A DNA stretch of 12,663 bases from a bacterium (GCA_021789095.1 JAJYJX010000064.1:1-12663), one strand, 5' to 3'. Positions 1 through 7,031 are shown, numbered from the stretch's first letter. Made by a program: numbers and translations. Notes: generated by a model from the sequence alone, not told the origin.

Positions 1-275
1 ATCTGGCGCGCCGCCTGCACGTTCTCCGTTTGCCGGATGAGAATACCCCTGGCATCCTGTAACAGGGCACCTTTGAAAAACAAAAGCGCACAATATTCTT
101 TAAATCCGTGAATCAAAACTACGTTCTTTTCCTTGAACGTGTAACAAGGTTGGCCCCACTTCAATTCTTCGGTCAGTTGACTGTCGAGGACGATCATTCT
201 CAATTTCGCAAATTCTTTCTTCCACTTCTTGGCTTTACTTAAAAATACGTCAACCTTAGGATTCATTCTATTCAT
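1..275 (-). CDS. YdeI/DUF1801 family protein, N-terminal part (cut by window edge)
   Basis: The reverse strand encodes 91 residues starting MNRMNPKVDVFLSKAKKW and running open to the window edge, so the C-terminal part is missing. Features typical of the DUF1801 (YdhG/YdeI-type) fold are visible: a short Lys-rich N-terminal helix, a TEELKWG segment near residue 35, a PCYTF turn, then an IHGFKEYCALLFFKGALL strand pair and a QTENVQAARQ segment. Family members usually reach about 190-200 residues, with a second OmdA-like domain that would lie off the left edge. Their function is poorly known; one Bacillus relative has been called an iron chaperone, and I would not transfer that. The start is supported by GAGGAG nine bases upstream; an in-frame ATG three codons later is possible. 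It begins 24 bp after the ATPase stop, so the two may share a transcript. The segment looks more AT-rich than the ATPase gene. Confidence 0.8.
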   Translation of the reverse strand, partial: MNRMNPKVDVFLSKAKKWKKEFAKLRMIVLDSQLTEELKWGQPCYTFKEKNVVLIHGFKEYCALLFFKGALLQDARGILIRQTENVQAARQ

Positions 276-299
276 ATATTGATACTCCTCAGCATTGTC

Positions 300-2858
300 T
301 TACCCCTCCTTTAATTTTTTGTTTTTCAACTGTGCGTATAGCTTCACGGTCTCAAACCACCCTATGCTGAGCAGCCCTGCACCGATACAGATGGCTATAT
401 CAAGCGGCAGGAGAGTCGAGAACCTGAACAGGGTCTGCAGGAACGGTACGTAAATGGTAAGGGCAAGGAACACTATCGCACCGGAAACGACCCCCCAGAG
501 CGCCCTGTTCTTTATACCCAGGGTCGACACTATGGTCCTGGACCATGAACGGTTGGTCAGGATAAGCCCTAGGTTTGCGATGATCAGCGTGGTAAACGTC
601 AGCGCCCTGGATTCCGCCTCTGGTTGTCCCAGATGCATCGAAACAATAAAAATGGCGAACACGATGGCGAGCACGATGGCTCCCTGCAGCAGGCTTATGC
701 CGAACGTCCGCCGGTTGAACAGCCGTTCTTCGAATCTGCGCGGCCTGCGTTTCATGACGTCCGTTTCTTCGGCCTCTGCCTCGAATACGACAGAGCTTGA
801 CGGGTCTATGATGAGTTCGAGAAACGCTATGTGTACGGGCATCAGGATCAGCGGCCATCCGAACAGCACGGGTATAAGGGATATACCCGCGATCGGTACG
901 TGAATGGCGAGGATGTATGCCATTGCCTTTTTCAGGTTGTCGTATATCCTTCTGCCCATCCTGACGGATTTCACTATCGATGAGAAATCATCGTTCAGGA
1001 GCACGATGGACGCAGCCTCCCTGGCTACATCCGTTCCCCTGGCTCCCATGGCTATGCCTATGTGTGCGGACTTCAGTGCCGGCGCGTCATTTACGCCGTC
1101 GCCGGTCATGGCGACGATCTCACCGTTGGCCTTGAGCGCGTTGACGATGCGCAGCTTCTGTTCCGGGACCACCCGTGCAAAGATGTTCACCGACCTCAGC
1201 CTCGCCCCCAGTTCGTCGTCGTGCATACGGTCAAGTTCAGATCCTGTTATCACTTCGTCTGACGCCTGGAGTCCGATCTGTGCGGCAATGCTCCGGGCGG
1301 TAAGCGGGTAGTCCCCTGTTATCATAATCACCCGTATCCCGGCACCGTAACATTCCTTCATTGCGTCGGGCACGGACGGGCGAATAGGATCGGCAAACCC
1401 GACAAGGCCTATGAACCGAAAATCAAAATCGTGCTGGATCGGCGGCAGGTTATGCAGGCTGAAATACGCCTTGGCAATGCCGAGGATCCTGAGGCCTTCT
1501 CCTGCCATCACGCTGATCGTTTCCGCGAGGTGTTCTTTTTCTTCGGGACTTACGTGACACAGATCCGCTATTGCCTCGGGTGCGCCTTTGGCAGCTATGA
1601 CATAATCCCTGCCGTCTGCGGATTTCCAGACGCGCGACATGGCAAGCAGCTCTTTCGAAAGCGGATATTCGTGCTCCATCTCCCAGTCCGTGTGAAGATG
1701 CTCCGTATGCGACAGCAGATCGTTCCCGAGATTCTTCAGGGCACTCTCCATCGGGTCCCTGGGATCGCTCTGACTCGAGAGGATCGCGAATTCAAGGAGC
1801 TGGTGGAAGTCCTCGGGCAGGGGCCCCTTGTAATCCGGGGTAAGGTCAAAGAATGCATTGCCGGAGTATAATTTCGCAACGGACATCCTGTTCTGCGTCA
1901 GTGTACCTGTTTTGTCCACGCACAGGACGGTTGCAGCGCCGAGGGTCTCGATGGCCGATACCCTGCGGGTCAGGACGTGCTCTTTCGAAATCCTCCATGC
2001 ACCGAGTGCAAGGAATATGGTGAGTACAACGGGGAATTCCTCCGGCAGTATGGCCATGGCAAGGGTAAGCCCCGCGAGAAAACCGTTGGACCAGTTCGCC
2101 CTGGTGATGCCGTAGACGATTATCACAAGGGCCGAGAGCCCAACCGCGAAGAACGTGAAGTTGCGTACAAGCTGCCGCGTCTCACGGTGGAGCAGGGTTT
2201 CCTCGGGCTCGAGGACCTGCAGTATCTTTCCTATTTTACCCAGCTCGGTATTCAGGCCTGTCTTGACGACCTTTGCCGTTCCCTGTCCCTGCACCATAAG
2301 GGTGCCCGAATAAATGAACGGCAGGTCGTCTCCGCCGGGTCTGCCCATTTCCTGTACCCCGTTCCATGCGGATTTCCGCACGGGGACCGACTCGCCGGTA
2401 AGGAGTGATTCATCAACGGTTACATTGTTCGTCTTTAACAGTACCGCATCAGCGGGCACGCGGTCACCCTCGGACACTATGACGATGTCGCCGGTTACGA
2501 CCTCCCTGCCCGGGATCCTTATATGCTTTCCGTCCCGTATCACCATGGCTCTGGGGCTGGAGAGGTCCCTGAGTGCCTCGAGCGCCCTCTCGGTTTTCCT
2601 TTCCTGGTACAGGGTAATGCCGATGACCACAAACACGAAGCTGACGAGTATCATCGCCTCCTTGATGTCGCCGATGGTGAAGTAGAGCGTACCGCATGCC
2701 GCCAGCAGAAGCAGCATGGGTTCCTTGATGACATCGAAGGCGATCCGTAAGATGCTTCTTCGTTTTGAAGACGGGAGTTCGTTATAGCCGTCCTGCTTCA
2801 GCCTTTTTAAGGCCTCGCCGGATGAAAGGCCCGTCCTGTCTGCTGTCTGTTGATACAT
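300..2858 (-). CDS. P-type cation-transporting ATPase (P2-like, PEEFP subfamily)
   Basis: This 852-residue protein is an ATP-driven membrane cation pump. The whole P-type core is intact: an N-terminal cation-ATPase domain, actuator motif TGES at 154-157, M4 motif PEEFP at 272-276, phosphorylated Asp315 in DKTGTLT, nucleotide-binding KGAPE at 424-428, TGD at 514-516, and the hinge TGDGVNDAPALK at 585-596. About ten membrane segments are apparent (roughly 48-84, 233-285, 642-690 and four after 720), matching Ca2+/H+-type P2/P3 pumps rather than heavy-metal CPx pumps, and there is no N-terminal metal-binding domain. The ion site differs from SERCA: M4 has Glu273/Glu274, M5 has His653-Val-Pro, and M6 has Glu681 and Asp685. 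The transported ion therefore cannot be named. Only a weak ribosome site (GGCGG) precedes the ATG. Its GC content looks higher than that of its neighbours. It lies 152 bp downstream of the ion permease gene on the same strand. Confidence 0.93.
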   Translation of the reverse strand: MYQQTADRTGLSSGEALKRLKQDGYNELPSSKRRSILRIAFDVIKEPMLLLLAACGTLYFTIGDIKEAMILVSFVFVVIGITLYQERKTERALEALRDLSSPRAMVIRDGKHIRIPGREVVTGDIVIVSEGDRVPADAVLLKTNNVTVDESLLTGESVPVRKSAWNGVQEMGRPGGDDLPFIYSGTLMVQGQGTAKVVKTGLNTELGKIGKILQVLEPEETLLHRETRQLVRNFTFFAVGLSALVIIVYGITRANWSNGFLAGLTLAMAILPEEFPVVLTIFLALGAWRISKEHVLTRRVSAIETLGAATVLCVDKTGTLTQNRMSVAKLYSGNAFFDLTPDYKGPLPEDFHQLLEFAILSSQSDPRDPMESALKNLGNDLLSHTEHLHTDWEMEHEYPLSKELLAMSRVWKSADGRDYVIAAKGAPEAIADLCHVSPEEKEHLAETISVMAGEGLRILGIAKAYFSLHNLPPIQHDFDFRFIGLVGFADPIRPSVPDAMKECYGAGIRVIMITGDYPLTARSIAAQIGLQASDEVITGSELDRMHDDELGARLRSVNIFARVVPEQKLRIVNALKANGEIVAMTGDGVNDAPALKSAHIGIAMGARGTDVAREAASIVLLNDDFSSIVKSVRMGRRIYDNLKKAMAYILAIHVPIAGISLIPVLFGWPLILMPVHIAFLELIIDPSSSVVFEAEAEETDVMKRRPRRFEERLFNRRTFGISLLQGAIVLAIVFAIFIVSMHLGQPEAESRALTFTTLIIANLGLILTNRSWSRTIVSTLGIKNRALWGVVSGAIVFLALTIYVPFLQTLFRFSTLLPLDIAICIGAGLLSIGWFETVKLYAQLKNKKLKEG

Positions 2859-2960
2859 AGTACCGCCAGACTTATCAGACCGGACATACAGGCGTCAATA
2901 AAAGTGCCGGTGGGGTTCGGAAGTGGCGGGGTAAGACTTAAATATCGAGATTTTTGGCTC

Positions 2961-2986
2961 CGGATCCCCATTTTCATGGGAATGAC
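2961..2986. repeat. Small hairpin resembling a dispersed intergenic repeat
   Basis: In the 152-bp gap between the permease stop and the ATPase start lies a hairpin with arms CCCAT (2967-2971) and ATGGG (2976-2980) and a TTTC loop, set in the context GGATCCCCA...GGGAATGACG. This resembles the short dispersed element with a GGATTCCCG...CGGGAATGACG pattern found between genes in many environmental bacterial genomes. Only one copy is visible here, so calling it a repeat family is inference. It lacks a T-run in either direction, so it is not a convincing terminator. Confidence 0.4.
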
Positions 2987-3010
2987 GCAGAGAAGACAAT
3001 ACCCTGTCTG

Positions 3011-4258
3011 CTACAAAGTCAGAAAGAACCAGTAAACGGCAACGTTGATAAGGGTCAGAGGCAGGCCTGCCTTGAGGAATTCAATAAAGGTCAATGTTTC
3101 TCCGGTCTTTTTCTCGGCGTTCTGAATGATGATAACATTGCTTGCAGCGCCGAGTATGAGGAGGTTGCCCGCTATGGTGCTGCCTGCGGCCAGCGCTATA
3201 AGCGCTTTTGATGAGCCGCCCGCGTGCAGTAGTACGGGAATATAAAGCGCAACCATAGGTACATTTGATATAAGCTGGCTCAACGCAACGCTGATGCCCA
3301 GTACGGAAGGTACGGATGTTATCCGCCCGTCATAATTTTTTATGATGTGCTGGAAAAACCCGGTAAGCCACACGCTCTTCATGAGCACGAACATGGCCGG
3401 GAAGAATACGAGCGTACGCCAATCGATATGTTTTATTATAGTAAACCTTTGCCTGCTGAACAGCAGGACAGGCAGTGCCGCGAGCAGTGCAATGTATGTT
3501 AACCTGAAATCGAACCCTGAGTGCAATAGTGTGCCCGTTATCTTAAGAACTACAAGCAGAATGATGATTATCAACGATAGCTTTGAAAGTGTTGCAAGCT
3601 CCCTGTCTTTTATGCGTTCGGTTGTGTGGACCAGCGCGTTGCTGTGGAATTCATTCCTGAACAGGACCTTCAGTATTGCGTAGGCCGCGAGTATGTTGAT
3701 CATGGTAGGGACGAAGAGATACTCCAGGAAGGTTACAAACGGGTCTTTCAGATTCCCATTGATGGATATAAGCAGGTTCTGCGGGTTCCCTATGGGGCTC
3801 ATAACGCTGCCCGTCGTTATGGCGAACGCGAGTGCAAGCAGGAGCAATTTTGTGTGTATATTGTGCCTTTTCGCCAGCAGGATCATCAGGGGTGTGCCTA
3901 TAATGGCAAGGGTATCATTCATCAGAAAGGCCGATGCAATACCTGTCAAAAACAGTATACGCAGCACAAGCGCATCCACTGAACCGGCTTTTTTAAACAG
4001 CCTGTAAGATATGTGGGAAAGATAACCGCTTTTTTCCAGCGCCTCGCCGATAATGAACATGCCGAATAAAAACATGAGCACATCGGGGTCTATGGCTTTC
4101 AAGGCATTTGCAGGAGAGATACCGCGTGTGATCAGTACGGCTGCTGCACCGAAAAGCATAATCTGCCAGATCTCAAGCTTTATATTGCCGACCTGCCGTA
4201 TTGCGATCAGAACAAATACAACCAATAAAACTACTACGGGGATTGATAGGTGGCTCAT
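3011..4258 (-). CDS. ArsB/NhaD-type (ion transporter superfamily) membrane permease
   Basis: This 415-residue protein is almost entirely hydrophobic, with about ten to twelve membrane segments, and belongs to the ion transporter superfamily (ArsB, NhaD, SLC13/CitMHS relatives). The two-repeat signature is present: SAFLMNDT at 109-116 with SPIGNPQN at 154-161 in the first half, and SNVPMVAL at 331-338 with AGNLLILGAASNVI at 363-376 in the second. The Asn-Pro and GAASN loops correspond to the discontinuous helices that hold substrate and Na+ or H+ in the family. Length fits ArsB-like proteins (about 400-430). No arsR, arsC or arsA gene lies nearby, so arsenite export is not supported; Na+/H+ exchange or organic anion transport are equally possible. 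The ATG has no good ribosome-binding site. It is preceded by a palindrome-rich 110-bp gap after thiD, which may hold its own promoter. Confidence 0.85.
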   Translation of the reverse strand: MSHLSIPVVVLLVVFVLIAIRQVGNIKLEIWQIMLFGAAAVLITRGISPANALKAIDPDVLMFLFGMFIIGEALEKSGYLSHISYRLFKKAGSVDALVLRILFLTGIASAFLMNDTLAIIGTPLMILLAKRHNIHTKLLLLALAFAITTGSVMSPIGNPQNLLISINGNLKDPFVTFLEYLFVPTMINILAAYAILKVLFRNEFHSNALVHTTERIKDRELATLSKLSLIIIILLVVLKITGTLLHSGFDFRLTYIALLAALPVLLFSRQRFTIIKHIDWRTLVFFPAMFVLMKSVWLTGFFQHIIKNYDGRITSVPSVLGISVALSQLISNVPMVALYIPVLLHAGGSSKALIALAAGSTIAGNLLILGAASNVIIIQNAEKKTGETLTFIEFLKAGLPLTLINVAVYWFFLTL

Positions 4259-4286
4259 CAGGATTTACTTATTGCAAGTCCCACGG

Positions 4287-4351
4287 TAAGGTTATATGCG
4301 GTTACCTTATTTTGCAAACGCATTTTCCGGGTTAACCCGATAAACCGGTTT
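4287..4351. promoter_or_regulatory. Palindrome cluster upstream of the permease gene
   Basis: The 110-bp gap between thiD and the permease gene contains four dyads. There is an inverted repeat TAAGGT (4287-4292) / ACCTTA (4304-4309), TTTGCAAA at 4311-4318, the perfect 12-mer CGGGTTAACCCG at 4328-4339, and the perfect 10-mer AAACCGGTTT at 4342-4351. On the minus strand a possible promoter reads TTTGCA (4313-4318), a 16-bp spacer, then TATAAC (4291-4296), which puts the -10 inside the first inverted repeat. No T-run follows the hairpins, so they look more like operator or mRNA structure than an intrinsic terminator. The regulator is unknown. Confidence 0.35.
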
Positions 4352-4368
4352 TAAAACAAGAGCATGAA

Positions 4369-5169
4369 TCATTTGTTTGTGCAGATTGGCATGCCGATGT
4401 ATTTTTTTAAAGAGGACGAGAGTTTGTAGCTGTTTTCAATGGCCTTTTCCGTGAAAGCCTTTGCCAGCCTTACGGACTCGAGCTTGTCGTACCCCTTGAT
4501 GAGGAAAGACGTTATGGCAGAGGACATGATGCAGCCTGTCCCATGGACATCTTTATCTATGACCCTGCCTTTGAGAAAGGCATGCTGTTTCCTGTCCATG
4601 TACAGGTCAAGCCCTTTTTGTCCGAAATGACCGCCCTTGATGACCACTGCACCAGCACCGGTGTCTAAAAAATATTGCGCTGAACGGATCATGTCGTCCT
4701 TATTTTGTATGCTTATGCCGGATAGTGCGGATACCTCTTGCACATTCGGTGTTATGATTGTGCACAGGGGGAATAATGAACGCAAGGCATTCCTGGCATT
4801 GCGCTTCAAAAGTGGTGCACCGCTTGATGACAGCAGTACGGGGTCAAGCACTATATTTCTTAGCCTGTATCTCTTTATTGTTTGTATGACCAGCCTTATT
4901 GTTTCTGCGCTGTACAGCATGCCTATCTTTACGCCGTTCACAGCGCTGTAATCAAGTATGATACCAAGCTGTTCCCTGACCGTGGAAATTTTTACGCCTG
5001 CCGTTTGCTTTACGACATCTGTATTCTCAACGACAATGGCGGAAGGTACTGCGCAGGCATGGACGCCGATTGCCGAGAAAACCTTTATGTCCATAAGCAG
5101 TCCCGCCCCTGCGGAAGGATCAAGCCCTGCCAGTATCAAGCCTTTTTTGTCCGGGTGTTCTGCGGTCAT
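4369..5169 (-). CDS. thiD: Hydroxymethylpyrimidine/phosphomethylpyrimidine kinase ThiD
   Basis: This 266-residue cytoplasmic kinase phosphorylates 4-amino-5-hydroxymethyl-2-methylpyrimidine and then its monophosphate, giving the pyrimidine diphosphate used for thiamin phosphate synthesis. Ribokinase-fold family signatures are clear: an N-terminal substrate loop AGLDPSAGAGLLMDIKVFSA from about residue 14 (most ThiD proteins read AGSDxSGGAG), DPVLLSSSG at 109-117, TPN at 140-142, KGGH at 178-181, and the anion-hole motif HGTGC at 209-213. Length is normal (about 260-270) and the gene looks intact, ending in a Lys-rich tail. The ATG overlaps the stop of the upstream regulator gene by 4 bp (ATGA), which indicates translational coupling. 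Only a weak A-rich ribosome site precedes it. No other thi gene is in the window. A single-function kinase for pyrimidine salvage is possible, but the ThiD assignment is strong. Confidence 0.92.
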   Translation of the reverse strand: MTAEHPDKKGLILAGLDPSAGAGLLMDIKVFSAIGVHACAVPSAIVVENTDVVKQTAGVKISTVREQLGIILDYSAVNGVKIGMLYSAETIRLVIQTIKRYRLRNIVLDPVLLSSSGAPLLKRNARNALRSLFPLCTIITPNVQEVSALSGISIQNKDDMIRSAQYFLDTGAGAVVIKGGHFGQKGLDLYMDRKQHAFLKGRVIDKDVHGTGCIMSSAITSFLIKGYDKLESVRLAKAFTEKAIENSYKLSSSLKKYIGMPICTNK

Positions 5170-5852
5170 TGTTTCTTTATGCCAAGCTGTGTCATCTTTG
5201 TTTTGAACGTATTGCGATTTATCCCCAGCATCATGGACGCTTTTACCTGATTATTTTTTGAGAATTTCAGGGCTGTTTCTATAAACGATTTTTCCACGAT
5301 AGGCATGACAAGCTGGTAAAGGTTCGTAATGCCCCTCTGTGAAGGTTTCGAAAGCAGCATCGACAACTTCTTCTTTATCAATTCGCCGAGTCCGAGGTCC
5401 TCTATGTCATTATCAGAAGCCTGGTGGTCTGTATCTTTATGCCCTGCACTTTCAGAGGCCGATTGCAGGTTTAATTCCCTGTATAACTTGATTACATGGA
5501 TCGCCCTTCCGAGGGATGCCGCCGTTGTCAACGGCTTGAGCGGTTTCTGCAGTACTTCATACATGCCGTTATTCAAAAGTTTTGTGTAGATGACGTTCTT
5601 GTTTCTCGGTATGATACCTATGATGATGATGTCCTGTTTTATCCTTGCTATCCTGCCTATTGTTTCCAGCGTGTCCATGCCGAATCCGCTCATATCAATG
5701 CAGATAAGCTTATAGGCCTTTTTGTGCACGAGCTCAAGCGCTGATTCGTATGTTCTGACAGAACGTGAATTCAGGCCGATCTTTTTTATTGTTTTTAACA
5801 GGACCGCCTGCGGTTCATTTTTTGAAAGTATAAGTGCTTTTATCCTATACAC
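5166..5852 (-). CDS. Degenerate receiver plus Fis-type DNA-binding regulator
   Basis: This 228-residue protein has two parts. Residues 1-125 resemble a response-regulator receiver: the phosphoacceptor position Asp53 sits in CIDMSG and Lys103 in LQKPL, but the N-terminal acidic pair is replaced by SKNE (10-13) and the usual Thr/Ser after strand four is missing, so phosphorylation is doubtful. A polar linker (about 130-153) leads to a C-terminal Fis domain (about 158-228) with LYQLV at 178-182, VE at 186-187, and helix-turn-helix residues NNQVKASMMLGINRNTF at 200-216. By eye this aligns without gaps over almost the whole length of E. coli Fis, including the helix before LYELV. There is no AAA+ domain, so it is not an NtrC-type activator; RegA/ActR-type two-domain regulators are the nearest known layout. 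It starts with GTG inside the 3' end of dusB (8-bp overlap), with GGAGG six bases upstream. It is coupled to thiD downstream. Confidence 0.85.
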   Translation of the reverse strand: MYRIKALILSKNEPQAVLLKTIKKIGLNSRSVRTYESALELVHKKAYKLICIDMSGFGMDTLETIGRIARIKQDIIIIGIIPRNKNVIYTKLLNNGMYEVLQKPLKPLTTAASLGRAIHVIKLYRELNLQSASESAGHKDTDHQASDNDIEDLGLGELIKKKLSMLLSKPSQRGITNLYQLVMPIVEKSFIETALKFSKNNQVKASMMLGINRNTFKTKMTQLGIKKQ

Positions 5853-6849
5853 GATCCACCTCCATTAAGTAATCGAAGTATCCGTTTATAAGTTTTATCA
5901 GCGGTTCAAGTTTGTCAATTATTACGGCTTTTGCCCTGAAGTCGGAACTATGCCTTGCATGGAGCAGGGGAGAAGCGGGCCCGCCCCTGGAGTAATGCAC
6001 AAGGTGCTTCCTGAACAGCTTTACGCCCTTTGTTTCACCGTAGAACTCAACCATAAAATGAAGATGGTTAAGCACGGTCTCCCTTATGGAGGGTAACGAC
6101 GGCAGTACAAATCCGCGATCTTGCATATAATCAATGATCATGCCGAATATCCATGGCGCACCGAGTGCGCCCCTGCCCACCATTACACCGGCACATCCGG
6201 ATGCCGCCATCATGTGCTTTGCATCTTGCGGCGCTGTTATGTCCCCGTTGCCTATGACCGGGACTTTTGAACGACGCACTGCCTCAATCAGGCTCTGCAT
6301 ATCAATGCCCTTTTTAAAACCCATTGCTCTGGTCCTCAGGTGTATGGCTATTGCATCCACTCCCTGTTCGTTGGCAATATCGACGATCTGGAGTATATTT
6401 TTGGAATCCTCGTCCCATCCCGTCCTTGCTTTTATCGTGAAGGGGATGGCCAGGGCTTTTCTCATGGCGGCCGCAATCTCCCTTACAAGCTCCGGTTTTT
6501 TTAAAAGTGCGGCCCCTGCACCATTGCTTACGACGTTGTGTGCAGGGCATCCGAGATTGAGATCAACGATATCGGCACCTGCATCCATTGCCATGCCTGC
6601 CGCTTCTGCAAGGATACCTGCGTTCTTGCCGAGCAATTGCACGGTGACGGGTTTTTCTTCAGGAGAATATTTCATAAGCATTAAGGTTTTTTTGTTCTTA
6701 TGCACGAGGGCGTCTGCGCTTATAAGCTCCGTATAAACAAGACCTGCGCCGGAGCCAGTAACCATTCTCCTGAACGGGCTGTCAGTATACCCTGCAATGG
6801 GTGCCATTACATAAGGCTGTTTAATCTGTATATTTCCAATCCTGAGCAT
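5845..6849 (-). CDS. dusB: tRNA-dihydrouridine synthase, DusB/NifR3 type
   Basis: This 334-residue flavoenzyme reduces uridines in the tRNA D-loop to dihydrouridine using FMN and NADPH. The TIM-barrel family motifs are present in order: APIAGYTDSPFR at 16-27, TELISADAL at 40-48, QLLG at 71-74, the DLNLGCP segment with catalytic Cys101, Lys140 and RTGW at 142-145, IHLRTR with His170, NGDI at 201-204, and the FMN phosphate-binding GRGALG at 225-230. Length matches the family (about 320-340). The residue after GCPAHNVV is Ser where many members have Lys or Arg, a minor difference. The ATG follows a poor ribosome site. It is the first gene of a tight operon; its last codons contain the GGAGG that serves the regulator gene. 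A GC-rich double hairpin lies within 75 bases of its start and may be part of its leader mRNA. Confidence 0.95.
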   Translation of the reverse strand: MLRIGNIQIKQPYVMAPIAGYTDSPFRRMVTGSGAGLVYTELISADALVHKNKKTLMLMKYSPEEKPVTVQLLGKNAGILAEAAGMAMDAGADIVDLNLGCPAHNVVSNGAGAALLKKPELVREIAAAMRKALAIPFTIKARTGWDEDSKNILQIVDIANEQGVDAIAIHLRTRAMGFKKGIDMQSLIEAVRRSKVPVIGNGDITAPQDAKHMMAASGCAGVMVGRGALGAPWIFGMIIDYMQDRGFVLPSLPSIRETVLNHLHFMVEFYGETKGVKLFRKHLVHYSRGGPASPLLHARHSSDFRAKAVIIDKLEPLIKLINGYFDYLMEVDRV

Positions 6850-6865
6850 GATTATTTATCCCGTT

Positions 6866-6924
6866 GGAAAGCCCGCGTCTCAGCCTGAGGCTTGAGCCCC
6901 GGGTCCATTCACCCTCGAATGAAC
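6866..6924 (-). promoter_or_regulatory. GC-rich double hairpin in the dusB leader
   Basis: Two hairpins sit just upstream of dusB. The first has nested arms GGA/TCC (6866-6868 with 6904-6906), CCCG/CGGG (6872-6875 with 6900-6903), CTC/GAG (6879-6881 with 6894-6896) and AGCC/GGCT (6882-6885 with 6889-6892) with a 3-base loop. The second pairs CATTC (6906-6910) with GAATG (6917-6921), extendable to eight pairs with one G-U on the minus-strand RNA, in which case it competes with the outer GGA/TCC pairs of the first hairpin. It is markedly more GC-rich than the DNA to its right. It could be a leader RNA structure or a dispersed repeat; no known riboswitch core was recognised. Confidence 0.4.
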
Positions 6925-6979
6925 GCCGTACATGGCCAAATCCCTAACCGGATTTATCAACCATAGTATTTTAAAAAGT

Positions 6980-7006
6980 TCAATACAACCATTATGATTG
7001 TATTGA
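6980..7006. promoter_or_regulatory. 27-bp dyad, probable operator
   Basis: Arms TCAATACAA (6980-6988) and TTGTATTGA (6998-7006) are perfect 9-bp inverted repeats, and the centre adds CAT/ATG (6990-6992 and 6994-6996) around T6993. Only positions 6989 and 6997 break the symmetry, so 24 of 26 flanking bases are paired. The size and two-fold symmetry are typical of a dimeric regulator's operator. Its right arm overlaps a plus-strand TTGTAT, and its left arm holds the -35 of a possible minus-strand dusB promoter, so it could affect either operon. The binding protein is unknown. Confidence 0.5.
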
Positions 7007-7031
7007 TATTCTGAACAAAATCCATTAGCCT

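Noticed and set aside
400-858. Open frame of 152 codons on the minus strand in another frame of the ATPase gene
   Set aside because: It lies fully inside the C-terminal membrane region of an intact P-type ATPase; its translation is Arg/His-rich noise.
4369-5169. Thiamin riboswitch controlling thiD
   Set aside because: The sequence upstream of thiD is the coding region of the regulator, and no THI-box motifs were seen there or ahead of dusB.
6134-6736. Open frame of 200 codons on the plus strand within dusB
   Set aside because: It is antisense to a convincing DusB with full motifs; its low-complexity Ser/Ala/Pro-rich translation shows no family signature and no good ribosome site.
6903-6924. 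ATTCA/TGAAT-like pairing before dusB as a second FadR-type operator
   Set aside because: The half-sites point the wrong way (CATTC first, GAATG second), the spacer differs, and it forms part of a GC-rich hairpin.
6866-6924. Resemblance of the dusB leader to a c-di-GMP-I riboswitch
   Set aside because: A CATTCGA hairpin followed by GGAC is suggestive, but the conserved core (ACGCAAAGCC-like segment and the receptor helix) is not present.
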